Below are positions 44,112 through 52,241 of a DNA stretch of 64,000 nucleotides, piece by piece. The notes beneath the pieces were generated by a model. It was not told the origin of the DNA. It ran no database searches and worked only from the letters and a program-made list of their open reading frames with translations. The translations under genes were made by a program, and so were the position numbers. The stretch is from Ruminococcus sp. (GTDB lineage Bacteria; Bacillota; Clostridia; Oscillospirales; Ruminococcaceae), in the NCBI GenBank assembly GCA_022768805.1, contig JALELB010000032.1, positions 1 through 64,000 of the forward strand. The letters run 5' to 3'. How positions within the stretch are numbered: position 1 is the stretch's first letter; every line of letters starts with the position of its first letter.

Positions 44112-44741
44112 ATGAAATGTCCGAACTGCGGAGATACCGTACCGAGAAAGAGCCGCTTTTGTGTTTGCTGCGGGCATGATCTGTCTGAACCGGCAGAGCC
44201 GAAACCTACCCAGCAGCCCCAGGTGCCGCCCTCCCCTGCCCCTAAGCCCGTCCCTCCTGCAAAGCCCCTTTCACCGGAGGATTTCTTTGCCGATCTTCGC
44301 CCGAAGCGCAAGCCGGCACAGATGAACGAGGTTACCGCCGCCCAGACCCGGGCTCTGGCGCCCATCGAGCCCAATCCGGTACACCACAACACCCGGATGG
44401 GCAGTGCCCCTGCGGCGGACGGCGCACAGCTTGCCCCCAACGCAAACCCCTTCGGCAGACACTCCACCATGCAGGGGGCGGGACATGCGGATCCGGAACA
44501 GCTCCAGGCCCATGTACAGGCTGCCAGCCATGTACGGATGAAAGAGGCGTCCGGCTCTGACGAATTCAACAACCAGCCCGCCCGGCGGAAAGCCCAGGTC
44601 ACCATGTCCGATGAGCTGCGTCCGGTGGAGCCGCTTCCGCCCCATCGGGATGAAACCGGGCGGATTGACATTTCCGGTTTCCAGCGGGGACGGCAGAACC
44701 ATTCAATTTCGTTGGAAATACCAAGCCTGGAGTCAATTTAA
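44112..44741 (+). CDS. Zinc-ribbon protein with long disordered tail
   Basis: A 209-residue protein of unknown function. The N-terminus is a compact zinc ribbon with CPNCG near residue 3 and CVCCGHD near 17, i.e. two Cys pairs. The rest is Pro/Ala/Gln-rich and low in hydrophobic residues (PEPKPTQQPQVPPSPAPKP around 28-46), so mostly disordered, and ends SISLEIPSLESI. No membrane helix follows the ribbon, unlike many zinc-ribbon membrane proteins. ATG 44112 is preceded by GGGGGGA. Its own promoter is present, and mscL behind it has a separate one. Confidence 0.75.
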   Translation: MKCPNCGDTVPRKSRFCVCCGHDLSEPAEPKPTQQPQVPPSPAPKPVPPAKPLSPEDFFADLRPKRKPAQMNEVTAAQTRALAPIEPNPVHHNTRMGSAPAADGAQLAPNANPFGRHSTMQGAGHADPEQLQAHVQAASHVRMKEASGSDEFNNQPARRKAQVTMSDELRPVEPLPPHRDETGRIDISGFQRGRQNHSISLEIPSLESI

Positions 44742-44785
44742 GCCGAATTTTTGTAGGATTATTTGGTGCAATCGTCAGTGGAATG

Positions 44786-44794
44786 TGCTATAAT
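44786..44794 (+). promoter_or_regulatory. Extended -10 promoter of mscL
   Basis: TGC followed by TATAAT (44789-44794). No consensus -35 at the right spacing. The start would lie about 55 bases before ATG 44859. Confidence 0.6.
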
Positions 44795-44858
44795 GTATGT
44801 GTCGAATCCTCGGAGCTTCCGTCGATTTCAGAATAAAAAAGGAAAGAAGGACTTCACT

Positions 44859-45347
44859 ATGGCAGAAACCAACGCACCGGCACCGCAGACACCCGCGCCG
44901 CAGACACCTGCACCTGCCCCGAAGGTAAAGACTGCTGCTGACAGCGCCCGCTCCATTTTCAAAGAATTCAAGGATTTCATTTCCAGAGGCAATGTACTGG
45001 ATATGGCAGTCGGCATCATCGTCGGCGGCGCCTTCACCTCCATTGTCAGCTCCCTGGTTGATGACCTGCTGATGCCGCTGATCGGCACTGTGCTGGCCGG
45101 CATCAACTTCAAGAGCCTGGGTGTTACCATCCCCTGGGGTAATCAGCCCTATCTGAATTTCGGCAGCTTTATCCAGCAGATTATCGTCTTCCTGCTGACT
45201 GCGGCCTGCGTATTTGTTCTGGTCAAGACCGTCAACAAGATTACCCACAAGCAGAAGGCTGCACCGCCGGCACCGCCGAAGCCCACCAAGGATCAGGAGC
45301 TTCTGACGGAAATCCGGGATCTGCTCAAGGCACAGGCAGAAAAATAA
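44859..45347 (+). CDS. mscL: Large-conductance mechanosensitive channel
   Basis: A 162-residue MscL that opens under membrane tension during osmotic downshock. A Pro/Ala/Thr-rich extension of about 28 residues precedes the conserved amphipathic helix (FKEFKDFISRGNVLDMAVGI), the pore helix (VGGAFTSIVSSLVDDLLMPLIG) and the second membrane helix (FIQQIIVFLLTAACVFVLVK near 100-120). The C-terminal helix EILTEIRDLL-like segment (ELLTEIRDLLKAQ) closes it. The N-terminal extension is longer than in E. coli MscL (136 residues). ATG 44859 follows GGAAAGAAGG. Confidence 0.95.
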   Translation: MAETNAPAPQTPAPQTPAPAPKVKTAADSARSIFKEFKDFISRGNVLDMAVGIIVGGAFTSIVSSLVDDLLMPLIGTVLAGINFKSLGVTIPWGNQPYLNFGSFIQQIIVFLLTAACVFVLVKTVNKITHKQKAAPPAPPKPTKDQELLTEIRDLLKAQAEK

Positions 45348-45368
45348 GCATACTGCTCCTGTCAGGAA

Positions 45369-45400
45369 CGTCCGCTGATACGGTTCAGCGGGCGTTTTTT
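45369..45400 (+). terminator. mscL terminator
   Basis: 10-bp stem with one G-T pair, CGTCCGCTGA (45369-45378) and TCAGCGGGCG (45385-45394), followed by six T. Confidence 0.9.
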
Positions 45401-45527
45401 GCTGCTCCTTTTCTGTATATTTCCGGACATTTCCCGGCTGTTCCAGGGGAATTTCGCCACCCATCCGGTCAAGATTACCCCAAGTAATATCCCGTTTCAA
45501 CAGCCGGAATCGGACATACCTGCGTGG

Positions 45528-45600
45528 TTTTCCAACTTTTCAACGAAATTTTCAACACGTAGAATCGGGCTTTTCCACTCTTTCCACAGAGTTTTCCACA
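45528..45600 (+). repeat. Tandem DnaA-box-like 9-mers in two matching triplets
   Basis: Six 9-mers of TTTTCCACA type start at 45528, 45537, 45549, 45571, 45580 and 45592. Spacings are 9 and 12, then again 9 and 12, so two triplets are offset by 43 bp. The best copy (TTTTCCACA, 45592-45600) differs from the TTATCCACA DnaA box at one base. The stretch lies in a 343-base gap after mscL that otherwise shows only the mscL terminator. Confidence 0.5.
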
Positions 45601-45690
45601 GCCGGAGGGGAACGTTTTTATTACCTGCCGTATATGGCGGCAGCAGACAGCCCATACTGTCACCAAACAACCAGGCAGGAGGAATGTTTC

Positions 45691-45951
45691 ATGCTCAAGG
45701 GGGTCAACCGCAAGGTGGTGGAGATCCACAACCCGGAAAGCCTTTATTTTGAAAAAGCCGTCTTCTATCTGAAGCCCAATCTCACCTCGGTGCCCATGGC
45801 ACTGCTTACCGCCGAGGCCCACCACTGTCTGCATCCCGCCGCTTCTGCTCCGGCAGGGCGCCGCCGCTCTCCTGGGCGCATTGTGCTGTGGCTGCTGCTG
45901 CTGGCTGCTGCTGCCGGAGCAGGGTATCTGCTGGGGGGCGCCCACGGATAA
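45691..45951 (+). CDS. Small C-terminally anchored protein of unknown function
   Basis: An 86-residue protein. The N-terminal part (MLKGVNRKVVEIHNPES, then YFEKAVFYLKP) looks folded. A short His/Ala/Arg-rich linker (about 42-62) is followed by a C-terminal membrane helix (IVLWLLLLAAAAGAGYLLGG). This tail-anchored layout places most of the protein in the cytosol. ATG 45691 follows GGAGGAATG; the longer open frame upstream has no SD. No family name could be given. The DnaA-box-like array lies about 90 bases upstream and could overlap its promoter. Confidence 0.7.
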   Translation: MLKGVNRKVVEIHNPESLYFEKAVFYLKPNLTSVPMALLTAEAHHCLHPAASAPAGRRRSPGRIVLWLLLLAAAAGAGYLLGGAHG

Positions 45952-45976
45952 AAGGCGCCACACCTTTTTCATCTGC

Positions 45977-46354
45977 TTACAATTTCCGGATATGATCTTC
46001 GATCTGCCTTATCACTTCCACAAACACTTCATCGCTTTGTCCTGTTGGGTCAGGAAGTCCCCAGTTATCATCAAAGGCTCTGCCCATGTACGGACATCCC
46101 ACATCACAGCCCATTGAGATTGCAATATCCGGCGCAGGAATTGCTTCAACGGTTTTGCTGTATTGGGTTTGCTCCATATCTATCCCGTAAAGCCGCTTCA
46201 TCAGCCTGACAGCATCCTGATTGATTTGCGGCTTCGTTTCCGTTCCGGCGGAATAAAAATCAAATTCATCCCCCCGCAGATATTTTCCGAGCGCTTCTGC
46301 AATCTGACTGCGGCAGGAATTGTGTACGCAGAGAAATGCAACCTTCTTCGCCAT
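45977..46354 (-). CDS. arsC: Arsenate reductase, low-molecular-weight phosphatase type
   Basis: A 125-residue arsenate reductase of the thioredoxin-coupled class that reduces arsenate to arsenite. The P-loop CVHNSCRSQIAEA starts at residue 9, and SMGCDVGCPYMG (about 81-92) supplies further cysteines for the disulphide relay. DDNWGLPDPTG near 95-105 holds the acid Asp. It is slightly shorter than Staphylococcus ArsC (131). It is last in a minus-strand arsenic cassette, next to a thioredoxin-like gene that may be its electron donor. Confidence 0.92.
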   Translation of the reverse strand: MAKKVAFLCVHNSCRSQIAEALGKYLRGDEFDFYSAGTETKPQINQDAVRLMKRLYGIDMEQTQYSKTVEAIPAPDIAISMGCDVGCPYMGRAFDDNWGLPDPTGQSDEVFVEVIRQIEDHIRKL

Positions 46355-46390
46355 CTTAACTCAACCTTTACTCACAGAATATGCCGCCTT

Positions 46391-46765
46391 TCAGCAGCCG
46401 AATTTGTGCAGCAATTTTTCCACGTCGGCTGCTTTCAGCACCTTGCCCATGGACACAACCTGTTCATTCACAACAATGGCAGGCATGCGCATAACGCCGT
46501 ATTCCATAACCTTTTGCATATCGGTGATATATTCCACTTTCACCGACAACCCCATTGCTTCAACGGCCTGCTTTACATTCTCATATTGCTCGTGGCAGGA
46601 TTTGCACCCTGCACCCAGGACTTTGATGCAGCAAATACCGTCTTTTGCCTCAGGGCAGCAATGGCTTGTGCTGTTCTCCGCCCCCCTTGCAGCGCATCCA
46701 CAAGCGCAAGCGGAAGCCTTCTTTTCTTCTTCCTTTTTCTTTCCGAAATTGAACAGTGCCATCAT
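46391..46765 (-). CDS. Thioredoxin-like redox-active disulphide protein
   Basis: A 124-residue protein. The N-terminal 45 residues are Lys/Glu- then Cys-rich (KASACACGCAARGA) and may bind a metal or metalloid. Residues about 46-124 form a small thioredoxin-like domain of the TM0996/MTH895 group, with the CxxC in LGAGCKSCHEQYENV near 52-66 and the cis-Pro in RMPAIVVNEQ near 95. Such proteins often accompany ArsP-like permeases. The frame starts with two Met codons; either could be used. It lies between the permease and arsC genes. Confidence 0.87.
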   Translation of the reverse strand: MMALFNFGKKKEEEKKASACACGCAARGAENSTSHCCPEAKDGICCIKVLGAGCKSCHEQYENVKQAVEAMGLSVKVEYITDMQKVMEYGVMRMPAIVVNEQVVSMGKVLKAADVEKLLHKFGC

Positions 46766-46781
46766 GAATTACCTCCAGAAT

Positions 46782-47795
46782 TTATAATATAACATTTTGT
46801 ATAACGTTGAAGAAATATCCCACAACGATGATACCCACAGTACATATCGCAATAAAGATACCCAGCAGTTTTGGTTTTACCGCCTTGCGCAGCATAATCA
46901 TGGAGGGCAGAGAAAGTGTGGTAACCGCCATCATAAACGACAGCACCACACCGAGCAATGCCCCTTTCGCAAGCAGAGCCTCCGCAATGGGAATGGTACC
47001 GAATATATCGGCATACATGGGAACCCCTGCGATTGTCGCAAGAATTACACCAAAAGGATTGTTGTCGCCGAGCACGTTAACGATAAACGCTTCGGGAATC
47101 CAGTTGTGGATAATCGCTCCGATACCTACCCCGATAAGCACATAGGGGGCAACCTTTTTTGCGGTGGCAGCAACCTGTTCCCACGCATATTTCAATCGGT
47201 CTTTGAACCGCAGCTCCTCCTGCGGAACATCCAGTGACCGCCCGTTGCGGACAAATTCCTCCACCTGATTTTCAAGGTGCAGCTTTTCAATCAGCGTACC
47301 GCCGGCAACGGCAATGACAAGTCCAAGCACAACATAGACCACTGCTACCTTCCACCCGAAAATACTCATCAGCAATACCAGGCTTCCCAGGTCAACCATG
47401 GGAGAGGAAATCAGGAAGGAGAATGTAACGCCAAGGGGTAGTCCTGCACTTGTAAAGCCAATGAACAAAGGGATGGACGAGCAGGAACAAAAGGGCGTTA
47501 CGGTTCCGAGCAGGGCGGCAAGGATATTTGCCCAAATACCGTGAAATCTGCCAAGAATCTTTTTTGTTCTCTCCGGCGGAAAGTAGCTTTGAATATAGGA
47601 GATCATCAAAATCAAAACGCCGAGCAACACCATAATTTTGATCGTGTCATAGAGAAAGAACTGAATGCTGCCGCCAATCTTACCCGTGGTGTCTAATCCG
47701 CAGGCATTCAGCATTGTGCTGATGAACCGATTCAGCCAGTGCATACCCAGGATTTCATGCTGAAAGAAATCCCACGCTGTTTTTATAGCTTCCAT
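46782..47795 (-). CDS. ArsP/DUF318-family permease
   Basis: A 337-residue membrane protein with about eight helices. The signature TPFCSCSSIPLFIGF near residue 98-112, with three cysteines, is shared by ArsP organoarsenical efflux permeases and the wider DUF318 permease family. PERTKKILG in the first cytosolic loop is also typical. The neighbours arsR, a Cys-rich thioredoxin-like protein and arsC make arsenic or another thiophilic species the likely cargo. No ArsB or Acr3 arsenite pump is present in the cassette. Its SD is AAAAGGAG. Confidence 0.85.
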   Translation of the reverse strand: MEAIKTAWDFFQHEILGMHWLNRFISTMLNACGLDTTGKIGGSIQFFLYDTIKIMVLLGVLILMISYIQSYFPPERTKKILGRFHGIWANILAALLGTVTPFCSCSSIPLFIGFTSAGLPLGVTFSFLISSPMVDLGSLVLLMSIFGWKVAVVYVVLGLVIAVAGGTLIEKLHLENQVEEFVRNGRSLDVPQEELRFKDRLKYAWEQVAATAKKVAPYVLIGVGIGAIIHNWIPEAFIVNVLGDNNPFGVILATIAGVPMYADIFGTIPIAEALLAKGALLGVVLSFMMAVTTLSLPSMIMLRKAVKPKLLGIFIAICTVGIIVVGYFFNVIQNVIL

Positions 47796-47875
47796 AAAAA
47801 GCTCCTTTTATATAGTCAAATTGAAATATGTCTATGAGGTGGCGATATAAACAGTCGTGCGAGAAAATGATTGTT

Positions 47876-48190
47876 TCATTCTTCACAACACGACTGATCT
47901 TCACCCTTCACATCAATAGCTGCTAGTGCCTTCAAACAGGCAATTGCATATTCTGCGCCCTGGGCAGAAATCGAATAGTGCATCCATTTGCCTTCTTTGC
48001 GTCCGACAACAATACCGGAATCACAAAGGATTTTCATATGGTGGGACAGTGTAGGCTGGGTTACATTGAGTTCTTCCAGTAACCGACAACCGCATTTTTC
48101 ACCGGTACGCAAGAGCTTGAGAATGCGTATGCGGTTTTCATCACAGAGGGCCTTAAATATGACGGCGGTTTTCTTTTCCTCCAAATCCAA
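47876..48190 (-). CDS. arsR: ArsR/SmtB-family metalloregulator
   Basis: A 104-residue winged-helix repressor released from DNA by arsenite or a related metal. FKALCDENRIRILKLLRTG starts near residue 11; the metal-type CGC motif lies in GEKCGCRLLEEL, and the recognition helix is VTQPTLSHHMKIL. A vicinal Cys pair lies near the C-terminus (QSCCEE). TTG 48190 is the likely start, since GGGAGGTG lies seven bases upstream; an in-frame GTG at 48199 falls within that SD. The promoter and an inverted repeat lie just upstream, consistent with autorepression. Confidence 0.9.
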   Translation of the reverse strand: MDLEEKKTAVIFKALCDENRIRILKLLRTGEKCGCRLLEELNVTQPTLSHHMKILCDSGIVVGRKEGKWMHYSISAQGAEYAIACLKALAAIDVKGEDQSCCEE

Positions 48191-48204
48191 TCTGCCCACC
48201 TCCC

Positions 48205-48254
48205 ATAGATAACTGTCTATTTGATATTATACACATCCCGCAGCTGTTTGTCAA
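48205..48254 (-). promoter_or_regulatory. arsR promoter and probable operator
   Basis: Minus strand: consensus TTGACA (48249-48254), 17-bp spacer, TATAAT (48226-48231). Just downstream, ATAGATAACTGTCTAT (48205-48220) is an ATAGA-N6-TCTAT inverted repeat, well placed as the ArsR operator. Confidence 0.85.
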
Positions 48255-48312
48255 TAGGCTAAGCAAAAAAACACATAACAAACGCCGCATGATGAGATAA
48301 CGAATACCCCAG

Positions 48313-48356
48313 AAAAAATTCAGACCGTCAGCTCTCTTTCGAGGCCTGCCGGTCTG
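48313..48356 (-). terminator. Terminator after the GGDEF gene
   Basis: Minus strand arms at 48346-48356 and 48321-48331 (CAGACCGGCAG and CTGACGGTCTG, one mismatch) followed by AATTTTTTC (48312-48320). Confidence 0.8.
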
Positions 48357-48410
48357 TTCATTTCTGTCACGATAGCAATACTGCAAAAAGCACACCTGCG
48401 GGCTTTGGCC

Positions 48411-50351
48411 TTATTGGCGCTGCTCCCGGTGCTCTCCCCGGACGCACTTGCGCCGGAGCTTTTCGGAATACATCCGATCGTCTGCCAGCTTCATCAGCCG
48501 GTCCAGATCCAGGTCCTCTGTTATGGATTCCAGCACCGTGCCACAGCTTGCGCCGAACTGATAGGGACGCAGCTTCTGCTCGTTCAGACTGTGCAGCCTG
48601 CTGCTCAGCCGCTGTGCAAAGCTGCGGCAGCCATCCTCCTCCGGATCCTCCGTAATGATGGCGGCCATATATTCGTCCCCACCGAACCGGGCACAGATGC
48701 CGTTTTCTCCCGCACAGGCAGAAATGGCATCCGCCACAGTCTTGATGGCGAAATCCCCTTCCTGATGGCCATAGGTATCGTTGATGTACTTCAGGCTGTC
48801 CATATCCACCGACGCCACATAAATCCAGCTCTGTCTGCCCTGGTATGCAGCCCGCCGGCGTTCCAGCTCCTGGAAGAACCCCCGCCGGTTCAACAGCCCG
48901 GTCATGGAGTCGTGTATATACATATTGGCAAGCTCTTTGTTGGTTTCGGAAAGAATCCGGTTGATACTCCGGAGCTTGGACTGGCTGCGGATGGTACTGA
49001 GCGCCTGGTTCATGCCCATCACAAAGGAATACAGACGGTTGTGGTGGAAGCTGTCCGGATCAAATACCGCAATCAGATAGCCGAACACGTCACTCTGGTC
49101 ATGGAGGGGCACAAACAGCACCGGCAAATCGTAGCTGTAGGCCTTTTCCGGGTCGGACATCTGCTGTTGGAAGGAATACCGGGTCAGGGGGCGGAAATAA
49201 TCCGTCATCTCCCGCTGAGCCAGCACAAACATATCATCCTTCTGGGTATCCGCAGAAATATCCACGTCACATGCCCGGAGAAACTCTGCATTCAGACAGA
49301 TCTGCATATAAACAACGGACATCCCCATGACATAGCGCTGCAGATATTCCGGCATTTCCAGCAGAGTATGCCCATCCGTCAGCATGGCGATCATGCTGAA
49401 GATCCAGGACTCAAATTCCCTTGCCTCCTCCATCTCCCCGTAGATCTGCATAAGCATATGGTTGCTGTTGTGATAGTCCAGTTTTTTACATCCGCAGGAT
49501 TCGGAGAACCGCACCTCGTTATGCACATAAAAATCCTGGGGCGGAAGCTTCTCCCCCCGGATCAGCCGCATGGCGGTTTCCACTGCCAGCTTGCCGCAGT
49601 GGGGCTGATCCTGGGCGGCGGTGGTGAGCCGAGGCGAATGATACAGCTCCCGTTCAATGCCGTCAAAGCCGGTGACAATCACATCCTCCGGCACCCGGAT
49701 ACCCTTCTGGGACAACACCTCGCACACGGCAATGGCCATGGAGTCATTGGCGCAGATGATGGCCTCCGGAATGCCATCCTCCAGAAGCTCCTTGGTGGCG
49801 GCAATGGCAGGATACTCCCAGAAGTCACCGTATTTCAGCAGCTTCGGGTCAAAGGGAATGCCGAACTCCTCCAGCGCATCCCGGTACACCTGCACCCGTG
49901 CCTCGGAAAAGGAATTCCCTTTGAATCCGGCAATAAACGCCACCCGGCGGCAGTGGTGCACCTGGAACACATGACGCACCACTCTGGAAAAGGGCTTCTC
50001 ATATTCATAGAGCACATTGTAGCAGCCCTCATGCTGCTGGTCAATGCTGATGACCGGCACCCCAGCCTGCCGGGCCTGGTCAACCACCTCGTCCACCGCC
50101 TCCTGATTCAGAATCGTCTGGGACAACAGAATCAGAGCGGAAAGCTTCTGCATCCTGATTACGTTCAGTATGCTCTTTTCGCCTATCTCTCGGCTTCTGC
50201 CGCAATACAGGTCAGTATACATATTAAAAATCTGCACTCTGCAGCCCTGGGCTTTTGCCTCATTACAGATCCGCCGCACCAGGTCGGAACGGGTCACATC
50301 CTGGATCTTGGCAAGACAGACGCCCAGTACCGGCTTTTCGTTTTCTTTCAT
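48411..50351 (-). CDS. LacI-type ligand-binding domain fused to a GGDEF diguanylate cyclase
   Basis: A 646-residue soluble protein. Residues about 8-290 resemble the periplasmic-binding/LacI effector fold: VLGVCLAKIQ, LSALILLSQ, GVPVISIDQ, AIICANDSMAIAV near 205 and DVIVTGFDGIE near 230. No helix-turn-helix, signal peptide or membrane helix precedes it. A linker of about 180 residues leads to a GGDEF domain (about 480-635) with TGLLNRRGFF, DMDSLKYINDTYGH and an intact RFGGDEYM near 555-562. It should make cyclic di-GMP in response to a small cytosolic ligand, perhaps a sugar. ATG 50351 follows AGGAGG. Confidence 0.88.
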   Translation of the reverse strand: MKENEKPVLGVCLAKIQDVTRSDLVRRICNEAKAQGCRVQIFNMYTDLYCGRSREIGEKSILNVIRMQKLSALILLSQTILNQEAVDEVVDQARQAGVPVISIDQQHEGCYNVLYEYEKPFSRVVRHVFQVHHCRRVAFIAGFKGNSFSEARVQVYRDALEEFGIPFDPKLLKYGDFWEYPAIAATKELLEDGIPEAIICANDSMAIAVCEVLSQKGIRVPEDVIVTGFDGIERELYHSPRLTTAAQDQPHCGKLAVETAMRLIRGEKLPPQDFYVHNEVRFSESCGCKKLDYHNSNHMLMQIYGEMEEAREFESWIFSMIAMLTDGHTLLEMPEYLQRYVMGMSVVYMQICLNAEFLRACDVDISADTQKDDMFVLAQREMTDYFRPLTRYSFQQQMSDPEKAYSYDLPVLFVPLHDQSDVFGYLIAVFDPDSFHHNRLYSFVMGMNQALSTIRSQSKLRSINRILSETNKELANMYIHDSMTGLLNRRGFFQELERRRAAYQGRQSWIYVASVDMDSLKYINDTYGHQEGDFAIKTVADAISACAGENGICARFGGDEYMAAIITEDPEEDGCRSFAQRLSSRLHSLNEQKLRPYQFGASCGTVLESITEDLDLDRLMKLADDRMYSEKLRRKCVRGEHREQRQ

Positions 50352-50478
50352 GTCGGCCCTCCTGCAAGCCTCCGCATTCCGCAGAAGCCCTCTCCCTTTT
50401 GCTGTGCAGTCCTCCCCCGGACTGCGGAACAGTACCGGTTAAGCACTCCGGCACCGTCAATTGACTCTCTGTATTATC

Positions 50479-50507
50479 AGTATAGCATCCCATCCCCCAT
50501 TTTGCAA
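50479..50507 (-). promoter_or_regulatory. Promoter of the GGDEF fusion gene
   Basis: Minus strand: TTGCAA (50502-50507), 17-bp spacer, TATACT (50479-50484) with extended -10 TGC. The leader is about 120 nt. Confidence 0.75.
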
Positions 50508-50546
50508 GCTTTTCTGTGTAAATCACACGAAAATTAAGGGAAAATT

Positions 50547-50576
50547 AAAAAAGAGCGGCAAAAAATTCGCCGCTCT
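50547..50576 (-). terminator. Terminator after exonuclease III gene
   Basis: Minus strand: stem AGAGCGGC/GCCGCTCT (50569-50576 with 50552-50559), loop of nine bases, then a T-run (50547-50552). Confidence 0.85.
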
Positions 50577-50585
50577 GTATAATCT

Positions 50586-51356
50586 CTATTCTTCTGTACG
50601 CAGACCCTGAATCAGAAGGCCCACCGGGCAGTGGTCGCTGCCCAGCACATCCTTGTAAATCAGGCTGTCCTGCACCAGGGGGGCAATCCGGTCGGACACG
50701 ATAAAGTAGTCAATGCGCCACCCGGCGTTCTTCTCCCGGGCGTGGAACATATAGGACCACCAGGTATAGGCCCCTGCCGTATCCGGATACAGCAGCCGGA
50801 AGGTATCCGTAAAGCCGCTGTCCAGCAGGGTGGTAAGCCTGCCCCGTTCCTCGTCGGTAAAGCCCGCATTCCGCCGGTTGGACTTGGGATTCTTCAGATC
50901 AATCTCCTCATGTGCCACATTCAGATCCCCGCAGTAGATTACGGGCTTTTTTGCATCCAGCTTCAAAAGATGCTGCCGCAAAGCGTCCTCCCACTCCATC
51001 CGGTAGTCCAGCCGCAGCAGCTCCCGCTTGGAGTTGGGCACATAGGCATTCACCAGATAGAAATCCGGATACTCCAGGGTCAGCACCCTGCCCTCTCCGT
51101 TGTGCTCCTCCAGCCCGAAATCCCGCTGCACCGACAGAGGCGCATGCTTGGTGAACACCGCTGTGCCGGAGTAGCCCTTTTTGTCCGCATAATGCCACAG
51201 CTGGGTATAGCCGGGCAGTTCCAGGTCAATCTGTCCTTCCTGGAGCTTGGTTTCCTGGATACAGAAAAAATCCGCATCCTCCCGGGCAAAGAAATCCGCA
51301 AAGCCCTTTTCCCGGCAGGCCCGCAGTCCGTTTACATTCCATGAAATCAGCTTCAT
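50586..51356 (-). CDS. xth: Exodeoxyribonuclease III
   Basis: A 256-residue EEP-family AP endonuclease/3'-5' exonuclease for base-excision repair (the B. subtilis counterpart is ExoA). SWNVNGLRA at the N-terminus, the metal Glu in CIQETKLQ near 35, YVPNS near 105, GDLNVAHEEIDL near 143 and GSDHCPV near 240 are intact. Length matches ExoA. It is followed 12 bases upstream on the same strand by the amidohydrolase gene, so the pair is probably co-transcribed. Confidence 0.95.
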   Translation of the reverse strand: MKLISWNVNGLRACREKGFADFFAREDADFFCIQETKLQEGQIDLELPGYTQLWHYADKKGYSGTAVFTKHAPLSVQRDFGLEEHNGEGRVLTLEYPDFYLVNAYVPNSKRELLRLDYRMEWEDALRQHLLKLDAKKPVIYCGDLNVAHEEIDLKNPKSNRRNAGFTDEERGRLTTLLDSGFTDTFRLLYPDTAGAYTWWSYMFHAREKNAGWRIDYFIVSDRIAPLVQDSLIYKDVLGSDHCPVGLLIQGLRTEE

Positions 51357-51368
51357 TCCGTCCTCCTG

Positions 51369-52163
51369 TCAGTCAAGCTCCAGCAGCCGCAGTGCATTTT
51401 CAGCGCAAATCTGTGCACGCTCCGCCGGAGTCAGAGAAATACCGTTCAATATCTCCAGAATCTTCGCCGGGCTGTCCCAGGGGCAGTCACTGGCAAAGAG
51501 AATCCGCTCCGTACCATGCTTCCTGATGATCCGTTCAACCTGGGCGGGAGAAATATAATGGCTGGCAAAAGCCGTGTCCAGATACACGTTCCTCCTGCCC
51601 ACCAGACTCCGCTCCGCCTCATCCCACTGGAGCACACCTCCCAAGTGGGCAGCGATCAGGGTCATCTCCGGCACAGCCTCTGCCACCCGGGCCAGTGCAT
51701 CCGGAGAGGCATGCCGCACAGTGGGGGAAACGGGATCGTAGCCCGCATGGAACAGCACCGGCAGTCCCAGCTGTGCGCACCGGCGGTAAATGGGCAGCAT
51801 CCTGGGCTCGTCGGCGAAATAGCCCTGGTAATCCGGATGCAGCTTGATGCCGTGAAGCCCCAGACTCCGGATCCGTTCCAGTTCCTCCAGCACATCCGGG
51901 GCGTCCGGGTGGATACTGCCGTAGCAGAACAGGGCATCGTCCTGCTGCCCGGCAGCCCAGTCATTGATGATAGTCTGCTGGGTGGGCTTGGTGGCGATGG
52001 GCAGGATCACACCCCGATCCACCCCCCACTCCTTCAGACGGCGCCGCAGGCCTGCCACTGTACCGTCCGTCTCCGGGATCAGCTCCGCCTGTGCAGCAAT
52101 CTGCTCCATGGCACGGGAAGCGATCTTTTCGGCAAAGGCGTGTACATGGAAATCGATCAGCAT
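51369..52163 (-). CDS. Amidohydrolase 2-family metal-dependent hydrolase
   Basis: A 264-residue TIM-barrel protein of the amidohydrolase 2 family (ACMSD/uronate-isomerase-like branch, often decarboxylases or hydrolases). The metal HxH is in DFHVHAF near residue 4, then GIKLHPDYQGYF near 100, LFHAGYD near 137, AAHLGG near 170 and the final Asp in FASDCPWDSP near 225. All expected ligands are present. The substrate is not evident. ATG 52163 has AAGGAGG eight bases upstream; the longer frame upstream overlaps a terminator and has no SD. Confidence 0.85.
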   Translation of the reverse strand: MLIDFHVHAFAEKIASRAMEQIAAQAELIPETDGTVAGLRRRLKEWGVDRGVILPIATKPTQQTIINDWAAGQQDDALFCYGSIHPDAPDVLEELERIRSLGLHGIKLHPDYQGYFADEPRMLPIYRRCAQLGLPVLFHAGYDPVSPTVRHASPDALARVAEAVPEMTLIAAHLGGVLQWDEAERSLVGRRNVYLDTAFASHYISPAQVERIIRKHGTERILFASDCPWDSPAKILEILNGISLTPAERAQICAENALRLLELD

Positions 52164-52198
52164 GGGAAAAGCCTCCTTGGTGCATTGCCTGAAATCTG

Positions 52199-52229
52199 AA
52201 AAAGCGGAACGCTGCACGCATTCCGCTTT
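52199..52229 (-). terminator. Terminator after lipoprotein gene
   Basis: Minus strand 9-bp stem AAAGCGGAA/TTCCGCTTT (52221-52229 with 52201-52209) running into TTTTTC (52198-52203). Confidence 0.75.
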
Positions 52230-52241
52230 GAACCCTGTGGA

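Noticed and set aside
45528..45600. Chromosomal origin oriC
   Set aside because: DnaA-box-like repeats exist, but no dnaA, dnaN, rpmH or clear AT-rich unwinding region is nearby; reported only as a DnaA-box-like array.
48405..50537. 710-codon plus-strand frame opposite the GGDEF fusion
   Set aside because: Mirror frame of an intact multidomain gene and runs past its promoter.
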